Shown here one piece after another: positions 7,308-15,586 of a DNA stretch of 32,747 nucleotides. Below the pieces are notes generated by a model. It was given only the letters and a program-made list of their open reading frames with translations. It was not told where the DNA came from and ran no database searches. The translations under genes were made by a program, and so were the position numbers. The DNA comes from Spirochaetes bacterium GWF1_51_8 (lineage in GTDB: Bacteria > Spirochaetota > Brevinematia > Brevinematales > GWF1-51-8): NCBI GenBank assembly GCA_001829415.1, contig MIBE01000057.1:1-32747 (forward strand), in the 5' to 3' direction. Each line of letters starts with the position of its first letter. Positions within the stretch are counted from its first letter, which is position 1.

Positions 7308-7913
7308 ATGAAAATATCGTTGATCGTCGCGCATCCGAATACATCAAGCTTCAATTTCGCGGTAGCGGAAACCGTCCGCCGCAAGTTGGAACAAATCGGG
7401 CATCAGGTGTACTTCCACGACCTCTACCGTGAAAAATTCGATCCGCTGATCCGTTACGAAGAAATCCCCGCCGACGGACAAGTAGCTCCCGAGATACTCG
7501 AGTATTGCCGGGAACTCGCCGATTCGGACGGGATAGTGATCGTGCATCCCAACTGGTGGGGTCAGCCCCCCGCCATCCTGAAAGGCTGGGTGGACAGGGT
7601 ACTCCGGCCGGGGATTGCCTACGAGTTCGAAGAAGGCGACGGCGGCGAAGGGGTACCGTCCGGGCTTCTCAAGGCGCATACCGCGATTGTCCTCAACACA
7701 TCGAATACCAGTCCCGAGCGCGAGGATAAAGTCTTCGGCGACCCGTTGGAACTGATCTGGAAAGAGTGTATCTTCGATTTCTGCGGGGTGAAGAGTTTTT
7801 ACCGGAAGATGTTCCGGGTCGTGGTCACGAGCGGCGAGAGCGAACGTGTACAATGGTTAAAAGAAACGGACGAAATTATCGAGAAATACTTCGGAGTTGA
7901 AAATGGATTATAG
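7308..7913 (+). CDS. Flavodoxin-fold NAD(P)H:quinone oxidoreductase (MdaB/Kef-ancillary type)
   Basis: The 201-residue product matches flavodoxin-2-type FMN/FAD quinone reductases, which transfer two electrons from NAD(P)H to quinones in the cytoplasm. It opens with MKISLIVAHPNTSSFN, the beta1-loop that holds the flavin phosphate. It continues with a HDLY segment and DSDGIVIVHPNWWGQPPAILKGWVDRV (about 68-94; only part of this is the motif: P-x-W-W-x-x-P-A-x-L-K-G-W-x-D), the hallmark of this family. Further on, FDFCGV matches the conserved C-terminal region. A GAGGTG ribosome binding site precedes the ATG. Its stop overlaps the start of purM by 11 bases, pointing to coupled translation. Which quinone or partner it serves is unknown. 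Confidence 0.85.
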   Translation: MKISLIVAHPNTSSFNFAVAETVRRKLEQIGHQVYFHDLYREKFDPLIRYEEIPADGQVAPEILEYCRELADSDGIVIVHPNWWGQPPAILKGWVDRVLRPGIAYEFEEGDGGEGVPSGLLKAHTAIVLNTSNTSPEREDKVFGDPLELIWKECIFDFCGVKSFYRKMFRVVVTSGESERVQWLKETDEIIEKYFGVENGL

Positions 7914-8919
7914 AAGCGCGGGAGTGGATATCGACAAGGCCGACGGGCTGATCGGCGCGGTAAAAAAAGCCGCGAAATCGACTTATACGCCCGGTGTCTT
8001 GAGCGGCGTGGGCGGTTTCGGTGCATGTTTCGCGGTGCCTGCCGGATATAAAGAGCCAGTGCTTGTGTCGTCCACCGACGGTGTCGGGACGAAAATTCTC
8101 CTCGCGCGCGAGCTCGAAGACTACTCCGGGATGGGTTTCGACCTTCTCGCGATGAACGCGGACGATGTGATCTGCGCGGGCGCGAAACCGTTATTCTTCA
8201 TCGACTACATCGCGGTCGGAAAGCTGGACGAAAAGCAATATCTCGATCTGATAGACAGTATGGCCCGGGCGTGCCGTGAATGCGGAGTGGCGATGATCGG
8301 CGGCGAAACCGCGGAGCTTCCGGGGATGTACCCGCCGGGCGATTTCGACCTCGCCGGATTTACGGTCGGCGTCGTCGAACGCTCCCGGATGCTCGACTCG
8401 AAAAACGTCCGTGAGGGCGACAGCGTGATCGGGCTTCTCTCGTCTGGATTCCATTCCAACGGGTTCTCGCTCGTTAGAAAAGTAGTCGAAACGGCGAAGC
8501 TCGACCTTCGAAAGGACTACGGATTCGGAGAACTCGGGAAGAAACTCCTGACCCCGACTAAGCTCTATTGCCATATCCTCGCGGAAATGCTCGACGAGTT
8601 CCCCGGCGCTGTCAGAGGGATAGCGCATATCACGGGCGGCGGCATCCCCGGCAACCTGAACCGCGCGCTCCCCGGAAATCTCGATGCGAGGATCGACACT
8701 GCGTCATGGGAAACACCGGCGGAGATGAAGTTTATCGTGGAACAGGGCGGCATCGCCAAGGACGAATCGTATAAGGTGTTCAATATGGGAATCGGCATGG
8801 GCCTGATCTGCGACTCGTCGAAGGAACAAGAAATCTCCGGATTCCTCAGGAAAAAGGGCGCGGAAAACCGCGTGATCGGGAAGACCGTTCCCGGAAACGG
8901 TAAAATCGTACTGGTATAG
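7903..8919 (+). CDS. purM: Phosphoribosylformylglycinamidine cyclo-ligase (AIR synthetase)
   Basis: PurM closes the imidazole ring in purine synthesis, converting FGAM to AIR with ATP. The 338-residue product fits the family's ~345. Characteristic segments are MDYRSAGVDIDKAD at the N-terminus, GVLSGVGGFGACF, the VSSTDGVGTK phosphate-binding motif (about 54-63), MNADDVICAGAKPLFFIDY, and MIGGETAELPGMY. Also visible are SSGFHSNGFSLVRK and AHITGGGIPGNLNR. The ATG at 7903 is chosen over an in-frame TTG two codons upstream because CGGAG stands six bases before it and family members start with this sequence. It overlaps the preceding gene by 11 bases. No other purine genes are in the window. Confidence 0.96.
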   Translation: MDYRSAGVDIDKADGLIGAVKKAAKSTYTPGVLSGVGGFGACFAVPAGYKEPVLVSSTDGVGTKILLARELEDYSGMGFDLLAMNADDVICAGAKPLFFIDYIAVGKLDEKQYLDLIDSMARACRECGVAMIGGETAELPGMYPPGDFDLAGFTVGVVERSRMLDSKNVREGDSVIGLLSSGFHSNGFSLVRKVVETAKLDLRKDYGFGELGKKLLTPTKLYCHILAEMLDEFPGAVRGIAHITGGGIPGNLNRALPGNLDARIDTASWETPAEMKFIVEQGGIAKDESYKVFNMGIGMGLICDSSKEQEISGFLRKKGAENRVIGKTVPGNGKIVLV

Positions 8920-8944
8920 GTTTTAATATAAGCCCCGTCTGAAT

Positions 8945-8973
8945 TTGACAATTCCGTAAACTTCTGATAAAAT
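8945..8973 (+). promoter_or_regulatory. Strong promoter of the rpsF operon
   Basis: A perfect TTGACA (8945-8950), a 17-base spacer and TAAAAT (8968-8973). Transcription should begin near 8980, giving a ~49-base leader before the GTG of rpsF. Confidence 0.8.
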
Positions 8974-8985
8974 AATGAATCCTTT

Positions 8986-9005
8986 CTGCATTGAGACAAA
9001 TGCAG
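8986..9005 (+). promoter_or_regulatory. Hairpin in the rpsF mRNA leader, possible autoregulatory site
   Basis: CTGCATT (8986-8992) pairs perfectly with AATGCAG (8999-9005) around a 6-base loop GAGACA, between the expected transcript start and the ribosome binding site AAGGAGG at 9017-9023. In many bacteria the S6:S18 pair represses this operon by binding a leader hairpin with a CCG motif. I do not see that motif here, so the regulatory role is a guess. Confidence 0.45.
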
Positions 9006-9028
9006 ACATAGACCATAAGGAGGAATAT

Positions 9029-9319
9029 GTGAATAGGAAGTATGAAATCGCTTTTCTCTTGAGAGAAGGCGAACCCACCGAACATGCGTTGACCCGTATC
9101 AAGGAAAACCTTGAGAAAAACAAGTCTTCTATCCTGAAGGAGGAGAAGTCGGGTGTACGCGATCTTGCCTATGAAATCCGCAAAAAACGCGAGAAATTTC
9201 ACCGGGCATTTTACTACTTTATCAAGGCCGACGCCCGCATCGAGTCTCTTCCCGAAATCGAGAGAATCTTCAAGCTGGATGAAGACATCATCCGGTATAT
9301 GATTTTAGTGGAGGAATAG
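9029..9319 (+). CDS. rpsF: Ribosomal protein bS6
   Basis: bS6 is a small-subunit protein that pairs with bS18 on the platform. Starting from GTG at 9029 the product is 96 residues, the usual length. It shows the family opening NRKYEIAFLLREGE, a middle strand-helix pattern with VRDLAYEIRKKREKFHRAFYY, and FKLDEDIIRYMILVEE at the end. An ATG at 8975 in the same frame lies upstream of the expected transcript start and would add 18 non-homologous residues. AAGGAGG (9017-9023) fits the GTG. It is the first gene of the long operon and is followed after one base by ssb. Confidence 0.95.
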   Translation: MNRKYEIAFLLREGEPTEHALTRIKENLEKNKSSILKEEKSGVRDLAYEIRKKREKFHRAFYYFIKADARIESLPEIERIFKLDEDIIRYMILVEE

Positions 9320-9320
9320 G

Positions 9321-9818
9321 ATGTCCTGGGATATCAACCGCGTAATAGTGGTCGGTCGAGTTGCCAGCGAAATCGAGTTGAAGCACACCCAGAGCGGAAA
9401 ATCCGTAGCGAATTTCCGTGTCGCGGTAGGCGGGATGCCCAAGCCCGACGGTTCGGACAGCGTGTCCTTTTTTAACGTCGTAGTGTGGGGCAAGTCCGCC
9501 GAGAACTGCCAGCAGTATCTCGCGAAGGGAAAGCAGATCGGTATCGACGGACGGCTCGACCAGCGTTCGTGGCAGGCACAGGACGGCTCCAAGCGGAGCA
9601 CGGTGGAAATCGTCGCGGACCGCGTCGAGTTCTTAGGCCCGAATACGTCAGGGCAGGGCGGCAACTACCGTCCGAAGGACGAAAGCGCCCCGAAGGCGGC
9701 ATCGGGCAATTATCAGGAATCGTCAGCTCAGTTCTATGACAATACGGATGCGGATTACGATAGTTTCAATTCCGATCCGATTGACATGACCGACGATTCG
9801 AACGACCCACAATTCTAA
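9321..9818 (+). CDS. ssb: Single-stranded DNA-binding protein
   Basis: SSB coats single-stranded DNA during replication, repair and recombination. The 165-residue product has an N-terminal OB fold (about 1-110): MSWDINRVIVVGRVASEIELK, SGKSVANFRVAVGG, FFNVVVWGKSAENCQQYL, KGKQIGIDGRLDQRSW, STVEIVADRVEFLG. A low-complexity acidic, Asp/Ser/Tyr-rich linker follows, ending in the acidic tip DDSNDPQF, the usual docking peptide for partner proteins (canonical form DDDIPF). The N-terminal SWDINRV differs slightly from the more usual SLNKVIL. It sits between rpsF and rpsR, as in many bacteria. The spacer to rpsR carries AAAGGAG. Confidence 0.96.
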   Translation: MSWDINRVIVVGRVASEIELKHTQSGKSVANFRVAVGGMPKPDGSDSVSFFNVVVWGKSAENCQQYLAKGKQIGIDGRLDQRSWQAQDGSKRSTVEIVADRVEFLGPNTSGQGGNYRPKDESAPKAASGNYQESSAQFYDNTDADYDSFNSDPIDMTDDSNDPQF

Positions 9819-9831
9819 AAAGGAGTAAACA

Positions 9832-10284
9832 ATGGCTACTGATATGAACGAAAAAGACGGCATTGAAAAGGAAAATATCGTTCCCGCAGCAGTCGTCGCC
9901 GAGGATAAAGTCGCGGCTGACGAACCTGTTGCCGCAAAGGCCGAACCGTCCAGAGGCGCGTTAGGCGATGCGCCGTTCGGGGAAGAAGTCGACGAAGTCG
10001 AAGCCGAACGAAGTTTCCGCAGAAGCGGCGGCGGTAGCGGCGGCGGCGGCGGAGACAAGAAGAAATTCTTCTACACCAAAAAAGTCTGTAAGTTCTGCAC
10101 CAAGCAGATCGACGAAAAGAATATCAACTATAAGAATATCGAACTCATGCGTAAGTTCGTGATGCCTTCGGGAAAAATAGTTCCCCGCCGCATTAACGGC
10201 AACTGCGCCAGACACCAGCGCCGTGTCTCTGAGGAGATCAAGAAGTCGAGAATCATCGCGCTTCTTCCGTTCCTCGACAGGTAA
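9832..10284 (+). CDS. rpsR: Ribosomal protein bS18 with a long N-terminal extension
   Basis: bS18 binds 16S rRNA with bS6. The core occupies only the last ~80 residues: KKFFYTKKVCKFCTKQID, INYKNIELMRKFVMPSGKIVPRR, and NCARHQRRVSEEIKKSRIIALLPF. The full product is 150 residues, about twice the usual 75-95. The first ~70 residues form an Ala/Val/Glu-rich, acidic segment (AAVVAEDKVAADEPVAAKAEP) followed by a Gly tract (RRSGGGSGGGGGDKKK). The CxxC pair (CKFC) in the core is of the kind linked to zinc in some bS18 forms. The ATG at 9832 with AAAGGAG is the evident start; no better internal start stands at the core. The next gene begins immediately after the stop (TAAATG). Confidence 0.93.
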   Translation: MATDMNEKDGIEKENIVPAAVVAEDKVAADEPVAAKAEPSRGALGDAPFGEEVDEVEAERSFRRSGGGSGGGGGDKKKFFYTKKVCKFCTKQIDEKNINYKNIELMRKFVMPSGKIVPRRINGNCARHQRRVSEEIKKSRIIALLPFLDR

Positions 10285-11169
10285 ATGGAGTTTTCGTTCG
10301 GGATAGCGATAGCCGCGCTGTTATCGTTCGGGGTATTCTCCGGGGCTAAATATCTGCTCCGGGGAGTAATAAAAGTTCCCGCGATCATGTGGACGGCGGC
10401 TGTTATCTGTGCCGGTGTTACCGTGCTTTTTCCGGCGGGCGGGATTGTTCTCGCGTTGTTTCTCTTCCTGCCTCTCTGGATCGCGCGGATCGGAATTTTT
10501 AAAAAATTTGACGGGTTCGTATACCAGGTCCCGTTTTTAGCGGCGCTTATGATATTCGCTTTGTATTATATCCCCTACACCGGGGCGATCTGGTACGAGG
10601 CGGAACAGTGGGTCACAGTGGTACTGGACGGCGCTGGATTGCTCGAAGGGTACGCGTTCATCGATGTGTACGGGGTACTCAGGTTTTTCAGGAGCGTCTA
10701 TCCGGCGTTACTCGTGTTTCTGCTGTTTCTGGCATACTACTCGGGTATCGAGGGCGGAAAGTACAAAAACTCGCTTTGGTACAGGTACTTCAGGAACTTC
10801 GATCATCTTCAGATTTTCCCGATGATGGCGGTATTTGTCCTGCTGGGTGCCGGGTACGCTTTGACATTCTGGACCGGCGAGATTACTCCTTTGATGAGCG
10901 ATATCGGGTTTTGGATGCTGAACGCCGCGCTTTTTTTCGCGATGCCGTATGTGATGTACGGGATATTGATTATCCTCTTCGGCTTGCGGAAGAAAGGGCT
11001 TTCTCTTATGTTCGGAATGATCGGGTTGTTTTTTCTCTTCCTGATCTCCGGGCCGGTTTTTGTTTTTACGCTGATATTTCTCATGGGTATCGGGATATCC
11101 GATATTTGGATGGGTTATAACACGAGACATTCGGTTAAAAAAAAGGAAAACGAACGGAGGCTTCCATGA
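10285..11169 (+). CDS. DUF2232-type multi-pass membrane protein
   Basis: The 294-residue product is mostly hydrophobic, with about eight likely membrane segments, ending in a basic tail (SVKKKENERRLP). The last segment, FLMGIGISDIWMGYNTR, resembles the C-terminal G-x-x-D-x-W-x-x-x-R pattern of DUF2232 (YybS-type) proteins. Those commonly lie between rpsR and rplI in Firmicutes and other groups. So position and topology agree, although the function of the family is unknown. The ATG follows the rpsR stop directly and its stop overlaps the rplI ATG (ATGA), which shows tight translational coupling. Confidence 0.7.
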   Translation: MEFSFGIAIAALLSFGVFSGAKYLLRGVIKVPAIMWTAAVICAGVTVLFPAGGIVLALFLFLPLWIARIGIFKKFDGFVYQVPFLAALMIFALYYIPYTGAIWYEAEQWVTVVLDGAGLLEGYAFIDVYGVLRFFRSVYPALLVFLLFLAYYSGIEGGKYKNSLWYRYFRNFDHLQIFPMMAVFVLLGAGYALTFWTGEITPLMSDIGFWMLNAALFFAMPYVMYGILIILFGLRKKGLSLMFGMIGLFFLFLISGPVFVFTLIFLMGIGISDIWMGYNTRHSVKKKENERRLP

Positions 11170-11606
11170 AGGTAATACTTTTAGAAAATGTGGTGGGGCT
11201 CGGCAGGGCCGGAGATATAAAGAACGTCAGAGACGGATATGCGAGAAACTATCTTCTCCCGATGAGATTTGCGGAACTTGCAACCCGTAAGACGGAAGAA
11301 GTGATCGAGAAGATGAGAGAAAAGCTCGCGAAGAAGGCCGCCGAAATGTTCGAAGGCGCAGAGAAGCTCAAGGAGCAGCTGGAGCAGATCACTCTCGAGA
11401 TCAAGGCTAAAGCCGGCGAAGAAGAAAAACTCTTCGGTTCCGTCACCAGCAACCAGATATCGGCCGCCCTGAAAGAAAAGGGCTACGAGGTCGAAAAGAA
11501 GAAAATCGCCATGGATCATATCAAGACCCTGGGTGAATTTTCGATCAAGCTGAAGCTGGACGAAGGCGTAAACGCGGCGTTAAAGGTAAATGTAGTCAGA
11601 GAATAA
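11166..11606 (+). CDS. rplI: Ribosomal protein bL9
   Basis: bL9 is a two-domain large-subunit protein near the L1 stalk. The 146-residue product fits the ~150 norm. The N-terminal RNA-binding domain reads MKVILLENVVGLGRAGDIK, RDGYARNYLLP and FAELAT. A long connecting helix (about 40-80, rich in Lys/Glu/Ala) leads to the C-terminal domain with EEKLFGSVTSNQISAALK and the IKTLGEFSIKLKLDEGVNA region. GGAGG stands seven bases before the ATG. It overlaps the membrane-protein gene upstream by 4 bases and is followed by dnaB after 21 bases. Confidence 0.96.
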   Translation: MKVILLENVVGLGRAGDIKNVRDGYARNYLLPMRFAELATRKTEEVIEKMREKLAKKAAEMFEGAEKLKEQLEQITLEIKAKAGEEEKLFGSVTSNQISAALKEKGYEVEKKKIAMDHIKTLGEFSIKLKLDEGVNAALKVNVVRE

Positions 11607-11627
11607 ACGTTGTTCCGGTAGGGAATT

Positions 11628-13034
11628 ATGTCGTCCGACGACCTGTTGAAGCGGGTTCCTCCCCATAACCTTGAGGCGGAATCCGCATGTCTCGGCGCAA
11701 TGATGATGAACAGTTACGCTGTCGATACCGTTCTTCAGTTGTTGACCGACGAAGACTTCTTCGATATCAAGAACCAGATCATCTTCAGGGCTGTTGCATC
11801 ATTACGCGATAAAAGCATTCCGGTCGATATAGTCAGCGTTTCGGATTACCTCAATTCGACCGCCGAACTGGAAAGAATAGGCGGCAGCGCGTATCTCTCC
11901 CGTCTGGTCGAGCAGGTTCCGTCCGCTACCAATGTTTCCTACTACGCGAAAATAGTCTTGGACAAGTCCGTCCTCAGAAATCTTATCAATACCTGTTCCA
12001 ATATTGTCGACAATGTGTACGAGTACCAGACCGAGATGGACAGGGTGCTTGACGAAGCGGAAAGCTCCGTTTTCGAGGCGAGCAGCAGAAAAGTAAAATC
12101 CGACTTTCTTATCCTGAAGAAATCCTTAGTCGAAGCGATCGATGTTATCGAGAACCGAAAGAACCAAGGCGAGTATACAGGGATTCCGACCGGGTTCTAC
12201 CTGTTCGACGAAATGACGAGCGGTTTCCAGAAAAGCGACCTTGTCGTGATCGCCGCCCGCCCGAGTATGGGTAAAACGGCGTTCGCGCTCAATATCGCCC
12301 TCAATATCGGCAAGAAAAACCCCGATTACGGGATACTTTTCTTCTCGCTCGAAATGTCCGCGCAGGAATTGACCCTGAGGTCGCTGTCGTCGGAATCGGG
12401 TATCCCTCTCAAGAAGATACGGAGCGGAAGGATCACCAAGGAAGATCACCAGGACCTTCTGACCGCCGCGAAAAAACTCGAAAAAACAAAAATCCTGATC
12501 GACGATACCCCGGCTATCCCGTTGAACGAGCTCCGTTCGAAGGCGAGACGCGCGTTCAGGAAATACGATGTCAAAATAATATTTATCGACCACCTGCAGA
12601 TCATCACGGCGGGCGACCCGAACAAGCCGTCGTTCAACAGGGTGCAGGAAATGTCCTATATCACGCGGAGCCTGAAAGCCCTCGCGAAGGAACTGCAGAT
12701 ACCGGTGGTCGCGCTCTCCCAGCTCTCGCGCGCCTCGGAGAAACGCGAGGACAAGGCGCCGATGCTGTCCGACCTCAGAGACTCCGGTACAATCGAACAG
12801 GACGCCGACGTGATCTCGTTCCTTCACCGTGACGAATACTACACCGGCAAGAAGAGCGAAGAAGAGCTCCAGAAAGAAAAGAACCAGGCTGAATTGTTGA
12901 TATTGAAGCACCGTAACGGGCCTATCGGAAAGGTAATGCTCGGGTTCTACGGTGAAATCGTGAAGTTTATGAACCTCGAACAGCATCGCGGCGATCAGGA
13001 ACGTGTCGCGGACGAAATGTCGAGGAATTTCTAG
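11628..13034 (+). CDS. dnaB: Replicative DNA helicase DnaB
   Basis: DnaB is the hexameric 5'-3' helicase of the replication fork. The 468-residue product has the N-terminal DnaB domain (RVPPHNLEAESACLGAMM, FFDIKNQIIFRAV) that contacts DnaG, then the RecA-like motor. Motor motifs are TGFYLFDEMTSGFQKSDLVV, Walker A AARPSMGKTAFALNIALN (near residue 210), FFSLEMSAQELTLR, Walker B IIFIDHLQII, and LSQLSRASEKREDKAPMLSDLR. A DSGTIEQDADVISFLHRDEYY segment (only its core IEQDAD is the motif) and LILKHRNGPIGKV complete the set. No intein is seen. The mlaE ATG follows six bases after the stop, with GGGAGGA in between. Confidence 0.97.
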   Translation: MSSDDLLKRVPPHNLEAESACLGAMMMNSYAVDTVLQLLTDEDFFDIKNQIIFRAVASLRDKSIPVDIVSVSDYLNSTAELERIGGSAYLSRLVEQVPSATNVSYYAKIVLDKSVLRNLINTCSNIVDNVYEYQTEMDRVLDEAESSVFEASSRKVKSDFLILKKSLVEAIDVIENRKNQGEYTGIPTGFYLFDEMTSGFQKSDLVVIAARPSMGKTAFALNIALNIGKKNPDYGILFFSLEMSAQELTLRSLSSESGIPLKKIRSGRITKEDHQDLLTAAKKLEKTKILIDDTPAIPLNELRSKARRAFRKYDVKIIFIDHLQIITAGDPNKPSFNRVQEMSYITRSLKALAKELQIPVVALSQLSRASEKREDKAPMLSDLRDSGTIEQDADVISFLHRDEYYTGKKSEEELQKEKNQAELLILKHRNGPIGKVMLGFYGEIVKFMNLEQHRGDQERVADEMSRNF

Positions 13035-13040
13035 GGAGGA

Positions 13041-13805
13041 ATGTTGGAGAAGCTGAAATCCTTTTTTGTAGAACTCGGTCATTATTTCTCCTTTTTTATT
13101 CTGGCCGTGCGTCATTTCCCCCAGAATATCCGTCATCCTTTGGAAATAATAAAGAATATTTGGTCGATAGGGGTGCTGTCCATTCCGATCATTATCGCGA
13201 CTTCTTTCTGCGTAGGGATGATCCTCGGGATGCAGCTCGGCAACGCAATGGAGCTGATCATGGCGGGGACGGCGCAGTATATGAGCGGCGCCCTGTCGGT
13301 GGGGACAGTCCTCGAACTCGGGCCGATTTTCGCCGCGCTGATCCTTGTCAGCCGGGTCTGTTCGTCGGTCACCGCGCAGATCGGTACGATGAAAGTCACC
13401 GAACAGATCGACGCGTTAAGGACGCTTTCAGTCGATCCTATCGGGCATCTTGTGACGCCACGCGTGATCGCCGGGATGATCTCGCTTCCGATACTCGGGA
13501 GTATGTCGATCATCGCGATCATGATCGGCGGATGGGTCATGCTGGGCACGCTTCACGGAGTAGACACTAACACTTACGTCATGTGGGCGCAGGCGTTCAT
13601 GAAACTGCGTTTTGTATGGGAATCGATCGCGAAGATGATCATTATGGGCGGCGTTCTCCTGACGGTCAGCACCTATTACGGGTTCTATACCTCGGGCGGG
13701 GCGGTAGGAGTCGGTAACGCTACTATCAAGTCCGTCGTGACGAGCAGTTTTCTCGCGATTCTGATCGATTATGTTTTAAGTACGATTTTCTCATATATCA
13801 AATAG
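13041..13805 (+). CDS. mlaE: MlaE-type ABC permease for phospholipid transport
   Basis: MlaE is the inner-membrane permease of the Mla/MCE lipid-transport system, which moves phospholipids between the two membranes. The 254-residue product matches family length. Recognisable parts are FSFFILAVRHFPQ, IKNIWSIGVLSIPIIIATSF, GMILGMQLG, VGTVLELGPIFAALIL, RVCSSVTAQIGTMKVTEQID, and a TYYGFYTSGGAVGVGNAT segment near the end. About five membrane spans are apparent. It starts at ATG 13041 with GGGAGGA seven bases upstream. It is followed at once by the ATPase and the MCE protein, forming the set E-F-D. No mlaB or mlaC homologue is in the window. Confidence 0.94.
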   Translation: MLEKLKSFFVELGHYFSFFILAVRHFPQNIRHPLEIIKNIWSIGVLSIPIIIATSFCVGMILGMQLGNAMELIMAGTAQYMSGALSVGTVLELGPIFAALILVSRVCSSVTAQIGTMKVTEQIDALRTLSVDPIGHLVTPRVIAGMISLPILGSMSIIAIMIGGWVMLGTLHGVDTNTYVMWAQAFMKLRFVWESIAKMIIMGGVLLTVSTYYGFYTSGGAVGVGNATIKSVVTSSFLAILIDYVLSTIFSYIK

Positions 13806-13815
13806 GCGGCGTGAA

Positions 13816-14640
13816 TTGACTGGAAAGACAGCAAAGAAACCGATTGTCGAACTCTACGGGATCAAGAAAAAACTCGGCGGTAAGACCGTACTCGACGGGG
13901 TTGACCTGACGATCTACGAGGGCGAGACTTTCGTGATCATCGGCCAGAGCGGTGTCGGTAAAAGCGTGACGCTTAAGATCATTATCGGCCTGATGGAGCC
14001 CGACGACGGCGAAGTCTGGGTGATGGGCGAGAATATGACCTATGCCGATGAAAAAAAGTGGACGGAAATGCGGAAGCATTTCGGAATGCTTTTTCAGGGC
14101 GGTGCGCTCTTTGATTCTCTTACTGTCGGTCAGAACATCCTTTTCTCGCTCGATCATATCCGTCACGAGCTGTCCGACGACGATAAAGTCGCGAAGGTCA
14201 GGCATGCGCTCGAGATAGTGGGGCTTCCCGATACGGAAGACCTGATGCCCGCGGAACTGTCCGGCGGTATGATGAAACGCGTCGCGCTCGCGCGCGCAGT
14301 AGTCGCCGATCCGGAGATCGTGCTTTTCGACGAGCCGACAACCGGCCTCGATCCGATCATGACCGCGAATATCAACGAACTGATCGTATCGGTGAAGCAG
14401 AAACTGAAAACCACGTTTATCGTCGTCACGCACGATATAAAAAGCGCGAAGATGGTCGGCGATAGAATCGGGATGATCTACAAGGGAAGGCCCGTATTTC
14501 TCGGAACGTCGAAGGAACTGGAAAAGTCCGTCGATCCGTTCATCCGCCAGTTTATCGAGGGGAACTCGCAGGGGCCGATCACCGAAGAGTATCTCCAGGC
14601 GATAGAAAAGATCAAACACGAAAGGTTACATCTGAAATAA
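13816..14640 (+). CDS. mlaF: MlaF-type ABC ATPase for phospholipid transport
   Basis: This is the ATPase that powers the MlaE permease. The 274-residue product has VELYGIKKKLGGKTVLDGV, Walker A IGQSGVGKSVTLK, Q-loop MLFQGGALFDSLTVGQNI, signature LSGGMMKRVALARA, Walker B EIVLFDEPTTGLDPI and the H-loop VVTHDIKSA. The GGALFD wording is typical of MCE-associated ATPases. The start appears to be TTG at 13816, with GGCGG five bases upstream; the nearer GTG (13811) is out of frame. A C-terminal extension of about 40 residues with a helix (FIRQFIEGNSQGP onward) matches the regulatory tail seen in MlaF, where dimerisation occurs. Confidence 0.94.
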   Translation: MTGKTAKKPIVELYGIKKKLGGKTVLDGVDLTIYEGETFVIIGQSGVGKSVTLKIIIGLMEPDDGEVWVMGENMTYADEKKWTEMRKHFGMLFQGGALFDSLTVGQNILFSLDHIRHELSDDDKVAKVRHALEIVGLPDTEDLMPAELSGGMMKRVALARAVVADPEIVLFDEPTTGLDPIMTANINELIVSVKQKLKTTFIVVTHDIKSAKMVGDRIGMIYKGRPVFLGTSKELEKSVDPFIRQFIEGNSQGPITEEYLQAIEKIKHERLHLK

Positions 14641-14656
14641 CACAGAGAGGCAAAAG

Positions 14657-15577
14657 GTGCAAAAAAAAGAAAAAATCAATTTTATCGGGATAGGTGTCTT
14701 TATTTTTATTGGTATCCTTCTTTTCGGCTTTATTATCTATTTTGCCGGGAAGTTCGGCTACCGGCTCTCGGGGGGCTATAAACTTAACGTTGTCTTCAAG
14801 GCGCTCAACAACCTCTCGCCTGGGCATAAGGTTTCCATTTCCGGGGGTATGGTGATCGGGACTGTGGACGAAATCCTGCTCGAAGGCGATCATCTGGTAG
14901 CGGTGCTGAAGATCGACGGGGTATATAAACTAAATAGTGAAGCGGCTTTTCATATCTACTCGACAAGTCTTGTCGGGATGCAGTATGTCAATGTCAGCGG
15001 ATACAACCCGGATTCAACGAACTTCTACAAGGACGGCGAATACATCCGGGGCGTAGACCCGTTCGGGATGTCCGAGCTGTTCGAGGTGCTGGGTAAGTTT
15101 GCCGGAGACGCGCTTGAGTCGGGCGAGGGTCAGGAAGCGTTGTCGAAGGTAGGCAAAGTGTTTCAGGACCTGGGCGAAATGATCTCGTCGTTGAACGAGG
15201 TTGTGAAGAATAGCCAGAAGAATATCGAAGCGAGCTTGAAGAACTTGGACGATACCTTCGCATCGACCGCGAAGATCATGAAGAAGCTCGAGACCACCGC
15301 CGATAAGCTCGACGAGATCTCCGAAAACCTCGTGGCGGCGATGAAGACCATCGATAAGGATAAGGTCGGATCGATTGTCGGAAATGTCGACGCGACGATG
15401 ATCGAATTGAAAAAGTTCGCGACTTCGCTGAACGAGCTATACAAGAACGAGAACAGCGTGATATACTTATTGAAAGATAAAGAGTTTTCGGATAAGCTGA
15501 AGAAGATGGTGATCAATCTCGAGGAGTTCAGCAAAATATTGAAGGATAACCCGAACGCGATCATTTTCGGGAACTAG
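14657..15577 (+). CDS. mlaD: MCE-domain protein (MlaD-like), inner-membrane anchored
   Basis: MlaD-like proteins form a periplasmic ring that carries lipids from the MlaFE transporter. The 306-residue product starts at GTG 14657 (AGAGAGG upstream). A basic N-terminus and one membrane helix (about 8-28, IGVFIFIGILLFGFIIYFAG) are followed by a single MCE domain (about 40-118) with VVFKALNNLSPGHKVSISG, GTVDEILLEGDHLVAVLKI and YSTSLVGMQYVNVSG. The rest (about 140-300) is predicted helical coiled coil with many heptad-like Leu/Ile/Lys/Glu (LDDTFASTAKIMKKLETTA), longer than the ~180-residue E. coli MlaD. A long helical C-terminus is common in spirochaete and actinobacterial MCE proteins. The partners are the two genes immediately upstream. 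Confidence 0.92.
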   Translation: MQKKEKINFIGIGVFIFIGILLFGFIIYFAGKFGYRLSGGYKLNVVFKALNNLSPGHKVSISGGMVIGTVDEILLEGDHLVAVLKIDGVYKLNSEAAFHIYSTSLVGMQYVNVSGYNPDSTNFYKDGEYIRGVDPFGMSELFEVLGKFAGDALESGEGQEALSKVGKVFQDLGEMISSLNEVVKNSQKNIEASLKNLDDTFASTAKIMKKLETTADKLDEISENLVAAMKTIDKDKVGSIVGNVDATMIELKKFATSLNELYKNENSVIYLLKDKEFSDKLKKMVINLEEFSKILKDNPNAIIFGN

Positions 15578-15586
15578 GGCGCTTCG

